Positions 40,633-50,185 of a stretch of DNA of 64,000 nt are shown here, piece by piece (positions within the stretch are counted from its first letter, which is position 1; each line of letters opens with the position of its first letter). The notes beneath the pieces were generated by a model. It was not told the origin of the DNA and searched no databases. It worked only from the letters and a program-made list of their open reading frames with translations. Position numbers and translations under genes: made by a program. The DNA comes from an uncultured Acidobacteriia bacterium (GTDB lineage Bacteria > Acidobacteriota > Terriglobia > Bryobacterales > Bryobacteraceae): positions 186,001 to 250,000 of the forward strand of contig CAINNJ010000025.1 of NCBI GenBank assembly GCA_903851195.1, in the 5' to 3' direction.

Positions 40633-42728
40633 GCGTCAATCGCCGCGATTTTCTTCGAACCGGGGCCGGGCTGTTTATCGGCCTGATGCTGCCGGAGAGT
40701 TCCCGGCTGGCGGCGCAGGGCCGCGGACGGGGCGGGCCGGCACTGAATCCGAACGCCTATATTCACGTGGGCACGGACGACTCGGTGACGTTCCTCATCA
40801 CAAAGGCGGAGATGGGTCAGGGCACCGTGACCTCGCTTTCGCAGTTGCTGGCCGAAGAGCTGGACTGCGACTGGAAGAAGGTGCGCACCGAGTTCGCTCC
40901 GGTGGACCCGGCGCTCTACGGGCAACAGGGCGTATACGGCAGCCAGAGCATCCGGTCGAGCTGGGCTCCGCTGCGCCAGGCGGGCGCGGCAGGGCGCGCG
41001 ATGCTGGTGGAAGCGGCCGCGCAGAAGTGGGGCGTGGACAAGGCGCAACTGCAAACGGACAACGGTTTCGTGGTGAATCCGGCGTCGGGCGCGCGGCTCA
41101 GCTACGGCAGCCTGGCGGAGGCCGCGTCGAAGCTTCCGGTTCCGGCGGGCGTGCCGCTGAAAGATCCGAAGCAGTTCCGGATTATCGGCAAATCCGTCAA
41201 GCGGCTCGATACCCGCGCGAAGGTGAACGGGACCGCGCAGTTCGGTCTGGACGCGAAGGTTCCGGGGATGGTGTTCGCGGTCGTCGCGCGCTGCCCGGTG
41301 TTCGGCGGCAAAGTCGCGAGCTTCGATCCGACCAAAGCGAAAGCCGTGCCGGGCGTGAAAACAGTGGTGCAGGTGCCGAGCGGCGTGGCCGTCATCGGGG
41401 AGAACACGTGGGCGGCGATGCAGGGCCGCAAGGCACTGGAGATTCGTTGGGACGAAGGCCCGGTGGCGAACGTCAACAGCGCGGGCATCAGCAAAATGTT
41501 CGCCGAGTACGCGGAGCAGCCGGGCGCGGTCGCGAAGAAATCCGGCGATTTCGAGCAGGCGTTCGCGGGCGCGGCGAAGAAGGTCAACGCGGTGTACGAG
41601 GCGCCGTACCAGTCGCACTCGCCCATGGAGCCGATGAACTGCACGGCCGTGGTGCGGGCGGACAGCTGCGAGATCTGGGCGCCGACGCAGATGCAGGCGG
41701 GCGGACGCTCGGCGGCGGCCCAACTCACCGGGCTGAAGCCGGAGCAGGTCAAACTGAACACGCTGTTCCTGGGCGGCGGCTTCGGACGTCGCAGTTCGGT
41801 GGACTATCTGTCGGAGGCCGTCGAGGTTGCGAAGACGATGCCGGGCACTCCCGTGAAGCTGACGTGGTCCCGCGAGGACGACATGCAGCACGATCTGTAC
41901 CGGCCGGCTTCTTATGTGAAGTTCAGCGGCGCGGTGGACGCGGAAGGATGGCCCGTGGCGCTGAGCGCGAAGGTCGCCTGTCCCTCATTCTTCGGCGGCC
42001 GGCCGGGCGCGGTGGATTCCACGGCGGTGGAGGGCATCCACACGCTGGAGTACACGATTCCCAACATGTACGTGGACTGGCGCAAGGCCGATCCCGGGAT
42101 TCCGACGACCTTCTGGCGCGCCGTGGGCTACACGCAGAACACGTTCTTCGCCGAGGCGTTTCTGGATGAACTGGCGGCGGCGGGCGGCAAGGATCCGGTG
42201 GAACTGCGCCGGAAACTGCTGGGCAATTCCCCGCGCCTGCTCGCGGTGCTGAACCGGGCGGCGGAGAAGGCGAACTGGGGCAAGCCGGCGGCGGGTCGCC
42301 ATCAGGGCGTGGCCGTGGTGAACAACATCGGCAGCTTCACGGCGATGGTCGCTGAGGTTTCCGTGGACAAGGGTAAGCTGAAGGTTCATCGCGTGGTCTG
42401 CGCCGTCGATTGCGGGCACATCGTGAATCCGGCGATTATCACGCAGCAGATCGAGAGCGGTATTGTCTATGCGCTTTCGGCCTCGACGAAGGGCGCGATC
42501 ACCATCGACAAGGGCCGCGTGCAGCAGGGAAATTTCAACAACTACGACGTGCTGCGGATCGATGAGATGCCGAAGATCGACGTGCACATCGTGGAGACGG
42601 AGAACACGCCGGGCGGAATCGGCGAGGCTTCGGTGCCGCCGCTCGCTCCGGCAGTCGCGAATGCGATTTTTGCGGCGACAGGGAAACGTTTGAGAAAGTT
42701 GCCGATCCGGCAGGAAGACCTGGTGTAA
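40629..42728 (+). CDS. Molybdopterin-binding subunit of molybdenum hydroxylase (IorB-like)
   Basis: 699 residues. Twin-arginine leader ([20 protein letters not shown]) places it outside the cytoplasm with its partner carried along. Two tandem xanthine-dehydrogenase C-type domains: [29 protein letters not shown] near the N-terminus, [24 protein letters not shown], and the end [28 protein letters not shown] with the catalytic Glu region. Likely oxidises an aldehyde or N-heterocycle; substrate not predictable. GRGRGG-rich stretch after the leader ([14 protein letters not shown]). Confidence 0.92.
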   Translation: MSVNRRDFLRTGAGLFIGLMLPESSRLAAQGRGRGGPALNPNAYIHVGTDDSVTFLITKAEMGQGTVTSLSQLLAEELDCDWKKVRTEFAPVDPALYGQQGVYGSQSIRSSWAPLRQAGAAGRAMLVEAAAQKWGVDKAQLQTDNGFVVNPASGARLSYGSLAEAASKLPVPAGVPLKDPKQFRIIGKSVKRLDTRAKVNGTAQFGLDAKVPGMVFAVVARCPVFGGKVASFDPTKAKAVPGVKTVVQVPSGVAVIGENTWAAMQGRKALEIRWDEGPVANVNSAGISKMFAEYAEQPGAVAKKSGDFEQAFAGAAKKVNAVYEAPYQSHSPMEPMNCTAVVRADSCEIWAPTQMQAGGRSAAAQLTGLKPEQVKLNTLFLGGGFGRRSSVDYLSEAVEVAKTMPGTPVKLTWSREDDMQHDLYRPASYVKFSGAVDAEGWPVALSAKVACPSFFGGRPGAVDSTAVEGIHTLEYTIPNMYVDWRKADPGIPTTFWRAVGYTQNTFFAEAFLDELAAAGGKDPVELRRKLLGNSPRLLAVLNRAAEKANWGKPAAGRHQGVAVVNNIGSFTAMVAEVSVDKGKLKVHRVVCAVDCGHIVNPAIITQQIESGIVYALSASTKGAITIDKGRVQQGNFNNYDVLRIDEMPKIDVHIVETENTPGGIGEASVPPLAPAVANAIFAATGKRLRKLPIRQEDLV

Positions 42729-42731
42729 ACG

Positions 42732-43091
42732 ATGAACCTACTTCGAACAGCGATGGCGATGGTGGTGCTGGCGGCGTCCGCGTTGGGTGCGGACGTCAGC
42801 GGGACGTGGACGGCGAGTTTCGATACGCAGATCGGCGTGCAGAACTACACGTACGTTTTCAAGGCGGATGGCGCGCAGCTCACGGGCAAGGCGTCGAGCC
42901 AGAACGGCGAATCGGAAATCCAGGAAGGCAAAGTGGACGGCGACAAGATCTCGTTCACGGAGAATCTGGTGTTTCAGGGGATGACGATCCGGATCGAGTA
43001 CACGGGGAAGCTGACGGGGGATGAGATCCGGTTCACGCGGAAGGTGGGGGATTTCGGGACGGAAGAACTGACGGCCAAACGGTCAAAATAA
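42732..43091 (+). CDS. Small exported beta-barrel protein
   Basis: 119 residues, signal peptide LLRTAMAMVVLAASALGA. The body DVSGTWTASFDTQIGVQNYTYVFKADGAQLTGKASSQNGESEIQEGKVDGDKISFTENL is a repeating beta-hairpin motif known from many short exported Acidobacteriota proteins. Three bases after the molybdenum hydroxylase stop, so likely in its transcript, which ends at the hairpin at 43098-43139. Role unknown. Confidence 0.7.
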   Translation: MNLLRTAMAMVVLAASALGADVSGTWTASFDTQIGVQNYTYVFKADGAQLTGKASSQNGESEIQEGKVDGDKISFTENLVFQGMTIRIEYTGKLTGDEIRFTRKVGDFGTEELTAKRSK

Positions 43092-43097
43092 CACACG

Positions 43098-43139
43098 AAC
43101 AGCGAACAGGGTCAATCGGAGATTGACCCTGTCGTTGTT
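43098..43139. terminator. Strong bidirectional terminator hairpin
   Basis: About 19 base pairs with one bulge: AACAGCG(A)ACAGGGTCAATC pairs with GATTGACCCTGTCGTTGTT around a GGA loop. Lies between the convergent exported-protein and RRM genes, ends both transcripts. Confidence 0.7.
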
Positions 43140-43175
43140 CTTAGGACGCTGTTTTTTTAATTGTTAACCGGAAGA

Positions 43176-43508
43176 CTACCAGCGTTTGCGGTCGCCGCCG
43201 TAGCCGCCACCGCCGCCGCGATTTCCACCGCCGCCACTGCGTCCACCACCGCCGCCGCCCGCGGACTTCGGTTTGGCCTCATTCACATTGAGCGCCCTGC
43301 CGCCAAGTTCATGGCCATTGATGGCTGCGATGGCGCGTTCGCCTTCGCCGTCATCGCTCATCTCCACAAAGCCAAACCCTCTGGGCTGGCCCGATTCGCG
43401 GTCCGTAACGATGCTGACGCGGTCAACCCGGCCATATGTCTCAAAGAGCGCGCGGAGATCCTGCTCGGTGGAGCCGAAGCTCAGATTACCTACAAAAATA
43501 TTCTTCAT
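43176..43508 (-). CDS. RRM-type RNA-binding protein with Gly-rich tail
   Basis: 110 residues from ATG 43508. RNP2 is IFVGNLSF (residues 3-10) and RNP1 is RGFGFVEM (about 43-50), a single RRM as in bacterial/cyanobacterial Rbp proteins. The C-terminus is a glycine/arginine-rich run (GGGGGGRSGGGGNRGGGGGYGG) ending DRKRW, able to bind RNA and promote condensation. AAGGAAAG precedes the start. Probable post-transcriptional or cold-adaptation role. Confidence 0.88.
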   Translation of the reverse strand: MKNIFVGNLSFGSTEQDLRALFETYGRVDRVSIVTDRESGQPRGFGFVEMSDDGEGERAIAAINGHELGGRALNVNEAKPKSAGGGGGGRSGGGGNRGGGGGYGGDRKRW

Positions 43509-43642
43509 TAACTTTCCTTGTGATTTGAGAGCGGCCAATTCGGGTGGGCTGGAGAACGTCGTGCCTGAACTGCGGGACAGTCAAATGCTTTCTAAGAGTA
43601 ACACTTCTGGCGCGCGCCGGCGCAATATGATAGCGTGCAGCC

Positions 43643-44872
43643 ATGAAGAGATGGATTCTTTACAACGTGACGGTCGCCCTGATAGCGACGAGTCCGGCTT
43701 TTTGTCAGAGTGCGGCGCCCGCGGCGGCTCCCGCGGCTCCAGGTGTCGCGCCAGGCGCGGGAAGGGGTCCGCAGGGACCACAGGTGACGTCGCCCGAGGT
43801 GCTGGCGGACCATCGCGTGACGTTCCGCCTGCTGGCGCCGAAAGCGGAGACCGTGGGTCTTCGCGCAGGGGACATTCCCCAGTTGATGGGCGGCGGACGC
43901 GGTGCGCCTCCGGCTCCCGGCGCTTCCTTTACGAAGGGAGAGAACGGCGTCTGGGAAGCGACGGTCGGGCCGATCGATCCGGGCGCCTATCGCTACACGT
44001 TCACCGTGAACGGTGTCGCAGTGATGGATCCGCGCAATCCGGCGACGAGCGAATCGAATACGAACAGCTGGAGTCTGGTGGTGATTCCGGGTTCGGATTT
44101 CATGGACACGAAGAACGTTCCGCACGGCGCGGTGGCCGCGGTGACCTACTATTCGAACGCGCTGAGCAAGTTCCGGCGGATGCATATTTACACGCCGCCG
44201 GGTTATGAGGCCGGCGGATCGCAGAAGTATCCGGTGTTTTATCTGCTGCATGGCGCCGGCGACTGTGACGATTCCTGGACTTCCGTGGGGCGCGCGAATC
44301 TGATTTTCGATAATCTGATCGCGGCCAAAAAAGCGAAGCCGATGATCGTCGTGATGCCGGCGGGCCATACCAGCCAGATGCAGGGCGGTGGTGGCGGGCG
44401 GGGACCGGCGGCGCCCGGAGCGGCGGCGCCTCGCGATGAATTCCTGGAAGATTTCACCGGCGACGTGATGCCTTACGTGGAGAAGAACTACCGCACCATG
44501 ACCGATCGCGCGCACCGGGCGATTGCCGGCCTTTCCATGGGCGGCAGCCAGACGATGAATATCGCGTTCAGCCACCTGGATAAGTTCTCTTCCATCGGCG
44601 TCTTCAGTTCGGGCATTCTGGGCGGCGGCGGAGCGGAAGTCTGGGAGAAAGCGCATCTCGCGAACCTGGATAATGCGGCGCTGAAGAAGGGCACGAAAGA
44701 AGTCTGGTTCAGCACCGGCGTGAACGACGGCCTGATCACGAACAGCAAAGCGACCGTGGAACTGCTGAAAAAGCACGGTTTCGACGCCACCTTCAAAGAA
44801 AGCCCCGGCGCCCATACCTGGATCAACTGGCGGAATTACCTGAACGAGTTTACGCCGACTCTGTTCCAATGA
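43643..44872 (+). CDS. Exported esterase (PF00756-like alpha/beta hydrolase)
   Basis: 409 residues with a signal peptide followed by an Ala/Pro-rich linker. An N-terminal immunoglobulin-like domain (VTFRLLAPKAETVGLRAGD ... GAYRYTFTVNGVAVMDP) precedes the esterase D fold: YPVFYLLHGAGDCDDSW, the nucleophile elbow GLSMGGSQT and a C-terminal SPGAHTWINWRNYL with the His. The fold is broken by a Gly/Pro insert (MQGGGGGRGPAAPGAAAPRD). Resembles acyl esterases of the feruloyl/IroE type. The next gene starts in its stop (ATGA). Confidence 0.85.
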   Translation: MKRWILYNVTVALIATSPAFCQSAAPAAAPAAPGVAPGAGRGPQGPQVTSPEVLADHRVTFRLLAPKAETVGLRAGDIPQLMGGGRGAPPAPGASFTKGENGVWEATVGPIDPGAYRYTFTVNGVAVMDPRNPATSESNTNSWSLVVIPGSDFMDTKNVPHGAVAAVTYYSNALSKFRRMHIYTPPGYEAGGSQKYPVFYLLHGAGDCDDSWTSVGRANLIFDNLIAAKKAKPMIVVMPAGHTSQMQGGGGGRGPAAPGAAAPRDEFLEDFTGDVMPYVEKNYRTMTDRAHRAIAGLSMGGSQTMNIAFSHLDKFSSIGVFSSGILGGGGAEVWEKAHLANLDNAALKKGTKEVWFSTGVNDGLITNSKATVELLKKHGFDATFKESPGAHTWINWRNYLNEFTPTLFQ

Positions 44873-45894
44873 AGCTGGCGTTGTTGTTCCTGCCGGCGGT
44901 GCTGCCCTTAGTGGCGGCGCCGCCGACCAATCCGGACCGCCAGCGACTGATCGCTCATCTGGAGATGACGGAAAGCTGGCTGGTGGACGAAGTGGCGAAT
45001 CTTTCCCCGGCGCAACTCCGGTTCCGCCCGAAACCAACGGCATGGAACATTCTCGACTGCGTGGAGCATCTGACCCTGGCCGAACCGCAGTACTGGGAGA
45101 TCTTCAGGAAGACCATGGCTGCGAGACCGACGAAGAAGGACTCGCCATCGGACGATATCGATCGCCTGTGGTACGGCATCGACCGGACGGAACGCACCAC
45201 CACCGTGCCGTCGGAAGTGCCGAAATCGCGCTTCACGGAGATGGCGTCGGCGCTGGCGGAGTTTCGGGAGTTGCGGTCGACCATTCTGAACTACGCGCGC
45301 GTGACCCAGGAGGACTGGCGGCACCATATGGTTGCGGAATGGGATCGCGATGCCTGGCAGTGGCTGCTGATGATATCCGCGCATTCGCAGCGGCACATCC
45401 TGCAGATTCGCGAGATCAAACATAGCCCGATTTCCCTCGAGACTGAACGGGCACTTCGATATACTTCCATTCGACGGAATGCCATCGAAACTGTGTGTGA
45501 TGACAGCGCTGAGTGCGCTGGCAGTGACCGGAGTGCTGTGTGCCCAGCCTCCTGCTTCGACTCTGAACCTGCTCTATGTCCCGACCGGCAACGCGAACCC
45601 GGTATTTATCGGGGACAGCCGCAAGGGCGACAACCTGTACACTTCGTCGATTTTGGCTCTGAATCCCGATACCGGGAAGATGAAATGGTATTTCCAGGGT
45701 TCGACGCACGATACGCACGACTGGGATGCGACCGAGGTGCCGATTCTGTTCGACGGCACGGTGGAAGGCAAGCCGCGCAAACTGCTGGCCCAGGCGCATC
45801 GCAACGGCATGTTCTTCGTACTGGACCGCATTACCGGGAAGGCCGTGACGTCCACGCAGTTTTCCGAGACAGCGAACTGGTCGAAGGGCTTTAA
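44869..45894 (+). CDS. DinB-family protein with aberrant C-terminal read-through
   Basis: The DinB part (residues ~1-190) has a signal peptide and the family motifs: LIAHLEMTESWLVDEVANLSPAQLRFRPKPTAWNILDCVEHLTLAEPQYW and MISAHSQRHILQIREIKHSPI, with His ligands. DinB exported forms normally stop shortly after QIREI-K. Here the frame continues another ~150 residues, out of frame with the truncated PQQ gene, and has no domain character. I take this as read-through after loss of the native stop, consistent with a frameshift (a TGA exists in the +2 frame near 45446). Real functional end about 45440. Confidence 0.7.
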   Translation: MKLALLFLPAVLPLVAAPPTNPDRQRLIAHLEMTESWLVDEVANLSPAQLRFRPKPTAWNILDCVEHLTLAEPQYWEIFRKTMAARPTKKDSPSDDIDRLWYGIDRTERTTTVPSEVPKSRFTEMASALAEFRELRSTILNYARVTQEDWRHHMVAEWDRDAWQWLLMISAHSQRHILQIREIKHSPISLETERALRYTSIRRNAIETVCDDSAECAGSDRSAVCPASCFDSEPALCPDRQREPGIYRGQPQGRQPVHFVDFGSESRYREDEMVFPGFDARYARLGCDRGADSVRRHGGRQAAQTAGPGASQRHVLRTGPHYREGRDVHAVFRDSELVEGL

Positions 45895-46417
45895 CGCGCA
45901 GGGACAGCCGATACCGAATCCGGAGAAGGAACCGCAGCGCGCGGGCGCTCTGGTGTCGCCGCCTTCGGGAGGCGCGACCAACTGGCCGGCGCCGAGTTTC
46001 AATCCGGATACCGGATTGTTCTATCTGCACGCCTCTTCCGGGTATGCGATGTTCTATCGGACGGACGCGCCCGGCGAAACAGTAGCGGCTTATGGCGGGT
46101 CTTCCGAACATCGCGTGGAAGGCTTCGGCGGCTCGCTGCGGGCGATCGATTATAAGACCGGAAAGACGAAGTGGATCCACGAGTATCCGGGCGGCGCGGG
46201 TGGCGCTGGCGACCTGCTGAGCACCGCGGGCAACTTACTTTTCGCGGGTGACGGCGCGCAGAACATTGTGGCGCAAGATCCGGTCACGGGCAAGATCCTG
46301 TGGCATGCGGGCCTGACGGCGGGCATCAGCAACGCGCCCGAGACTTACATGCTCGACGGTCATCAGTACCTGCTGGTGGGCGCGGGCGACAGTCTTTACG
46401 CGTTCTATCTGCAGTAA
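45479..46417 (+). CDS. PQQ-dependent dehydrogenase with its middle deleted
   Basis: 312 residues where a full PQQ alcohol/glucose dehydrogenase would have 550-700. The signal peptide (CVMTALSALAVTGVLCAQPP) joins directly, after about 28 residues, to NLLYVPTGNANPVFIGDSRKGDNLYTSSILALNPDTGKMKWYFQGSTHDTHDWDATEVPILFD, which is the second half of the propeller. It continues to the family C-terminus (GHQYLLVGAGDSLYAFYLQ). Half of the blades, including several PQQ ligands, are gone. The join is in frame, so a protein may be made, but catalysis is unlikely. Confidence 0.75.
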   Translation: MPSKLCVMTALSALAVTGVLCAQPPASTLNLLYVPTGNANPVFIGDSRKGDNLYTSSILALNPDTGKMKWYFQGSTHDTHDWDATEVPILFDGTVEGKPRKLLAQAHRNGMFFVLDRITGKAVTSTQFSETANWSKGFNAQGQPIPNPEKEPQRAGALVSPPSGGATNWPAPSFNPDTGLFYLHASSGYAMFYRTDAPGETVAAYGGSSEHRVEGFGGSLRAIDYKTGKTKWIHEYPGGAGGAGDLLSTAGNLLFAGDGAQNIVAQDPVTGKILWHAGLTAGISNAPETYMLDGHQYLLVGAGDSLYAFYLQ

Positions 46418-46427
46418 CGGAACACGA

Positions 46428-49400
46428 GTGAACAGGCGCGAGTTCATGGCCGCCGCGGCCACCGGATATCTGCTGCCGGCGCATACCGCGGCGGCCGCGC
46501 CGTTTCCGCTGCACTTCGCCAAACGCTCCCCCTACGATGCGCTGCTTCGCTTCGTGGAACCGGGCACGGACGAGTTTGCGGGGGAGAAAGCGGCTGTTGA
46601 ACTGGAGCGCCGGCTCGCGCAGGAGTTTGCCGGCGGCCGCTTCTTTGTCTTGCCCGATTCGCAGGTGCGGTTCGAGATCGCGCGCCCGGGCGAGTACCGG
46701 ACCGGCATCTGGCAGATGCCCGAGCGGAAGGTTTTGCAGGAAGATGTCGTTACTTCGGCGCAGCCTTATTTTCGCGATGTGACCTCGCACGTGTTCGGGC
46801 GGGCGTACTCCTTTCAGAAGCAGTTGCTGCGCGGGAATCCATACTGGCGGACTCATCTCGATTCGGCCACGGGCATCGATACGGACGGGAATCAGGGCAT
46901 CGCGGTCGGCGATATCGATAACGACGGTGTGGACGAGATTTATGTCTGCCAGTCCGGCGGCTTGCCGAATCGTCTGTATAAGATCGGGCCGGACGGCGTG
47001 GCGCAGGATATTACGGAGCGCGCCGGTGTGGGGATTCTGGATGAGACCACCTGCGCGCTGTTTATCGATTTTCGGAACTCCGGCCGGCAGGACCTGGTGG
47101 TGCTGCGTCGCTATGGTCCCACGCTGTTTCTGAATCAGGGTGACGGGACTTTTCGGGAACTGCCGGATGCCTTTCATTTCCTGAAGCCCGCCCAGGGCGT
47201 GTTCACGGGCATGGCAGCGGCGGATTACGACCGCGATGGCCGCGTCGACCTCTACCTGTGCACGTATGTGTATGTGCAGGGCGAAGATCAGTATCAGTAT
47301 CCGACGCCTTATTTCGACGCCCGCAACGGCCCGCCGAATTACCTCTTTCACAATCGGCTGACGAAAGACGGCGGCCGGTTCGAAGACGTCACGGAAGCGG
47401 CGGGGATGAGCGAGAACAACGACCGGTTCAGTTTCGCGCCCGCCTGGTGCGATGTGGACGGCGATGGCTGGCCCGATCTCTACGTCGCGAACGATTTCGG
47501 GCGGAATAATTTTTATCGCAACCACGCCGGACATTTTCGCGATGAGGCGGCGCAGGCGGGCGTGGAAGATGTGGGCGCGGGAATGAGCGCGTCGTTCTTC
47601 GATTCCGACGGCGACGGCAGGCCCGACCTCTACGTGTCGAATATGTGGAGCGCGGCCGGGCAGCGCGTGGTGCGCGACCCGGCGTTTCAACCGGGCGTCG
47701 CGAATGGCGCGGAATACCGGCGTCATGCCAAAGGGAATTCGCTCTATCGCAACCGGGGCGACGGGACTTTCGCCGATGTCGGCGGCGCGGAAGGCGCGGA
47801 GATGGGCCGCTGGGCGTGGAGTTCGGGCGGCTTCGACTTCGATCTGGACGGCACGCCGGAGATTCTGATTGCCTCCGGCATGGTGACCAACAGGACGCAG
47901 TCCAGCGGCACCGATCTGGACAGTTTCTTCTGGCGGCAGGTGGTGGCCAAGTCTCCCGACTCGCTCGCCGTGGATCCGGAGTATGAGAACGGCTGGAATA
48001 CCATCGGGCAGTTGTTTCGCGGCGATTGCGACTGGCGCGGGAATGAGCCGAATGTCTTCTATCGGCGCGAGAAGGGCCGGTATGTGGACGCCTCCGGAGT
48101 AAGCGGCCTGGACTTCGCGGACGATACGCGCGCCTTCGCCGTCACCGATTTCGATGGCGACGGGCGGCCGGACGTAATTCTGAAGAGCCGGCGGGGTCCG
48201 CAGATCCGCGCCATGCAGAATACGTGCGCGGGGGAAAGGCCGGCCATTGCGGTGCGGCTGGAAGGCACAAAGTCCAATCGCGATGCGATCGGCGCGCGGG
48301 TCGAATTAAACGGACAGGTGCAGTGGATAACGGGCGGCAGCGGATTTCTTTCGCAGCATTCGAAACGGCTCTGCTTCGGAATGGCGGGGCGGAAGCGCGC
48401 GGAGATTTCGATCGTCTGGCCCTCCGGCGTGAAGCAGACGCTGCGCGATCTGGAGGCGGGTTTTACTTACACGGTGCGGGAGGACGTGGCGACGCTGACC
48501 CGAGTGGCTCTCCGCGCGCGAAAGGCGCTTCCCGCCGGCCTGGTTGCGGCTGATAATTCCACGGCGTTCGCGGATACCTGGCTGCTGGAGCCGGTGCCGA
48601 CCCCCGACAAGCGGCGGGGACCGGGCTTCGTTCTGCTGCAGGCCGGTGGCGCGGTTTCCCTGCCTGCCGGAGTTCCGGTGGAGAACATCGACCTGACCCA
48701 CGAACCGGATCACGTTGCGGCGACGTGGTCGCTCTTCCATCGCTATCTGTTCGAATATCGCGCGGAATTCTCGTTGCCCCGGCTGGTTCTGATCGATGAG
48801 CAGAGCCGGGCGCGAAAGGTCTACGGGGCGATTCCCCGAGAGGCCGCGCTGCGTGCCGATCTGGCGGCCATCGGGAACTCGCATGACCGGGCGCTTCCCT
48901 TCCCCGGGCGCTATTGCATTCAGCCCCGGCGCAATTACTTCAAGCTGGGCGTGGCGTTTTACTGGGCGGGTTATGCGGACCGCGCGCTGCCTTATCTCGA
49001 AGAGGAACTGCGCCATCGTCCGGAGGCGTGGAGCGTGCTGCTGGCGCTCGGGCGGATTCATCAGGAACTGGGGCATCTGGATGCCGCGCTCGAGTCCTAC
49101 CAGGGGGTGCAGAAGCTGAAGCCCGGTTATGCGCCGGCCATGGTGAGCACCGGGCTGGTACTGTTGCGGCAGAAGAATCCGGCGGCGGCGCGTGCGGCTT
49201 TTCTGCAGGCGTTTGAGGCCGATCCGAAGAGCGCGGAGGCCGCCAATGAGCTCGGGCTGCTGGCGGCGCAATCGAACGAACGCGATGCGGCGCGCGACTG
49301 GTTCCATCGGGCGATCGAAGCGGTTCCCGGCCATGCCGAGGCCACCAATAATCTCGGCGTCTTCTATGCGCAGATCCGGCAGTATGCGGATTCGGTGGCG

Positions 49401-49580
49401 GCCTTCCGGTATGGGATCGGGCACAACCCTGGCAATGAGGCGTTGCATCTGAATCTGGCCCGCGTGTACATGATGATCGGGCAGCGCGAGGAAGCCCGCG
49501 GCGTGCTGCAGGAACTGCTGGAGCGGCGTCCGGACAGCACGATGGCGCGGAAGCTTTTGGGCGAACTGGAGGGCCGGTGA
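46428..49580 (+). CDS. Exported FG-GAP (VCBS) / ASPIC-UnbV / TPR protein
   Basis: 1050 residues from a GTG. Leader MNRREFMAAAATGYLLPAHTAAAA. Residues ~130-590 form FG-GAP/VCBS propeller repeats (GIAVGDIDNDGVDEIYVCQSG; GMAAADYDRDGRVDLYLC; FAPAWCDVDGDGWPDLYVANDFG). Residues ~590-690 carry the ASPIC/UnbV end (AIGARVELNGQVQWITGGSGFLSQHSKRLCFGMAGRKRAEISIVWPSGVKQTL). The C-terminus from ~830 has TPR repeats (AFYWAGYADRALPYLEEELRHRPEAWSVLLALGRIHQELG). A large surface protein of the CRTAC1 type, typical of Acidobacteriota. Function unknown. Overlaps the decayed hydrolase start (GTGA). Confidence 0.85.
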   Translation: MNRREFMAAAATGYLLPAHTAAAAPFPLHFAKRSPYDALLRFVEPGTDEFAGEKAAVELERRLAQEFAGGRFFVLPDSQVRFEIARPGEYRTGIWQMPERKVLQEDVVTSAQPYFRDVTSHVFGRAYSFQKQLLRGNPYWRTHLDSATGIDTDGNQGIAVGDIDNDGVDEIYVCQSGGLPNRLYKIGPDGVAQDITERAGVGILDETTCALFIDFRNSGRQDLVVLRRYGPTLFLNQGDGTFRELPDAFHFLKPAQGVFTGMAAADYDRDGRVDLYLCTYVYVQGEDQYQYPTPYFDARNGPPNYLFHNRLTKDGGRFEDVTEAAGMSENNDRFSFAPAWCDVDGDGWPDLYVANDFGRNNFYRNHAGHFRDEAAQAGVEDVGAGMSASFFDSDGDGRPDLYVSNMWSAAGQRVVRDPAFQPGVANGAEYRRHAKGNSLYRNRGDGTFADVGGAEGAEMGRWAWSSGGFDFDLDGTPEILIASGMVTNRTQSSGTDLDSFFWRQVVAKSPDSLAVDPEYENGWNTIGQLFRGDCDWRGNEPNVFYRREKGRYVDASGVSGLDFADDTRAFAVTDFDGDGRPDVILKSRRGPQIRAMQNTCAGERPAIAVRLEGTKSNRDAIGARVELNGQVQWITGGSGFLSQHSKRLCFGMAGRKRAEISIVWPSGVKQTLRDLEAGFTYTVREDVATLTRVALRARKALPAGLVAADNSTAFADTWLLEPVPTPDKRRGPGFVLLQAGGAVSLPAGVPVENIDLTHEPDHVAATWSLFHRYLFEYRAEFSLPRLVLIDEQSRARKVYGAIPREAALRADLAAIGNSHDRALPFPGRYCIQPRRNYFKLGVAFYWAGYADRALPYLEEELRHRPEAWSVLLALGRIHQELGHLDAALESYQGVQKLKPGYAPAMVSTGLVLLRQKNPAAARAAFLQAFEADPKSAEAANELGLLAAQSNERDAARDWFHRAIEAVPGHAEATNNLGVFYAQIRQYADSVAAFRYGIGHNPGNEALHLNLARVYMMIGQREEARGVLQELLERRPDSTMARKLLGELEGR

Positions 49581-50185
49581 ACCGCCGGGAGTTCCTGCTG
49601 GCCGCGGCGGCGCCGGGCACCGCGCGCGGCGAAACCGCGCTGCCCGACATGCTGCTGGAATACTTCGCCGGACGGCTGGACCCTACCCGGAGCAAACGCC
49701 GCTGCGGGCGAAGACATTGAAGACAGCGGAACGCGCCGGCTATCGGATCGAGAACGTGATTTTCGAAAGCCGGCCGGATTTCTTCGTAAACGGAAATCTC
49801 TAGGTCCCGGCGGATTTATCCGCTCGCGTTCCGGGAATCGTGATGCAGCGCGGCCACTTCGACCCCGACCGCATGACCGGCGATTATCAGCAGATCTGCT
49901 TCGACCTGGTGAAGAGTGGTTGCGTGGTGCTGTCTTACGATCCGATCGGGCAGGGTGAGCGGCGGCAGAACTGGACGGCGAAAGACGCGGAATTCGATTC
50001 GTTGTTCTCGACCAGTTTGGAACATGCGCTGATCGGCAATCTGCTCACGCTGTTGGGGGAGAGTGCGGCGGGGCTGCAGGTGTGGGACGGGATGCGTACG
50101 GTGGACAATCGATGCGGAACAGATTTACGGAAAGGGCCGGTTCCGGCTCGAAATGTCGGGCGATATTGCGGAGCTGGCCGATTAA
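49577..50185 (+). pseudogene. Decayed exported alpha/beta hydrolase (acetylxylan-esterase-like)
   Basis: Starts with a GTG and leader NRREFLLAAAAPG, then a frame change (about 49680) moves the reading to YPEQTPLRAKTLKTAERAGYRIENVIFESRP, followed by a TAG stop at 49801 where homologues have Tyr (NL*VPADLSARVPGIVMQRGHFDPDRMTGDYQ). The rest, ICFDLVKSGCVVLSYDPIGQGERRQNWTAK and HALIGNLLTLLGESAAGLQVWDGMRTVD, is in one frame and matches hydrolase N-terminal halves. After 50106 the homology breaks; the short frame IDAEQIYGKGRFRLEMSGDIAELAD to 50185 may be the old C-terminus. A frameshift, a nonsense codon and a large deletion: not functional. Confidence 0.75.

Noticed and set aside
43610-43642. TATGAT as a -10 for the esterase gene
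   Set aside because: It lies only about 10 bases from the start codon and lacks a matching -35.
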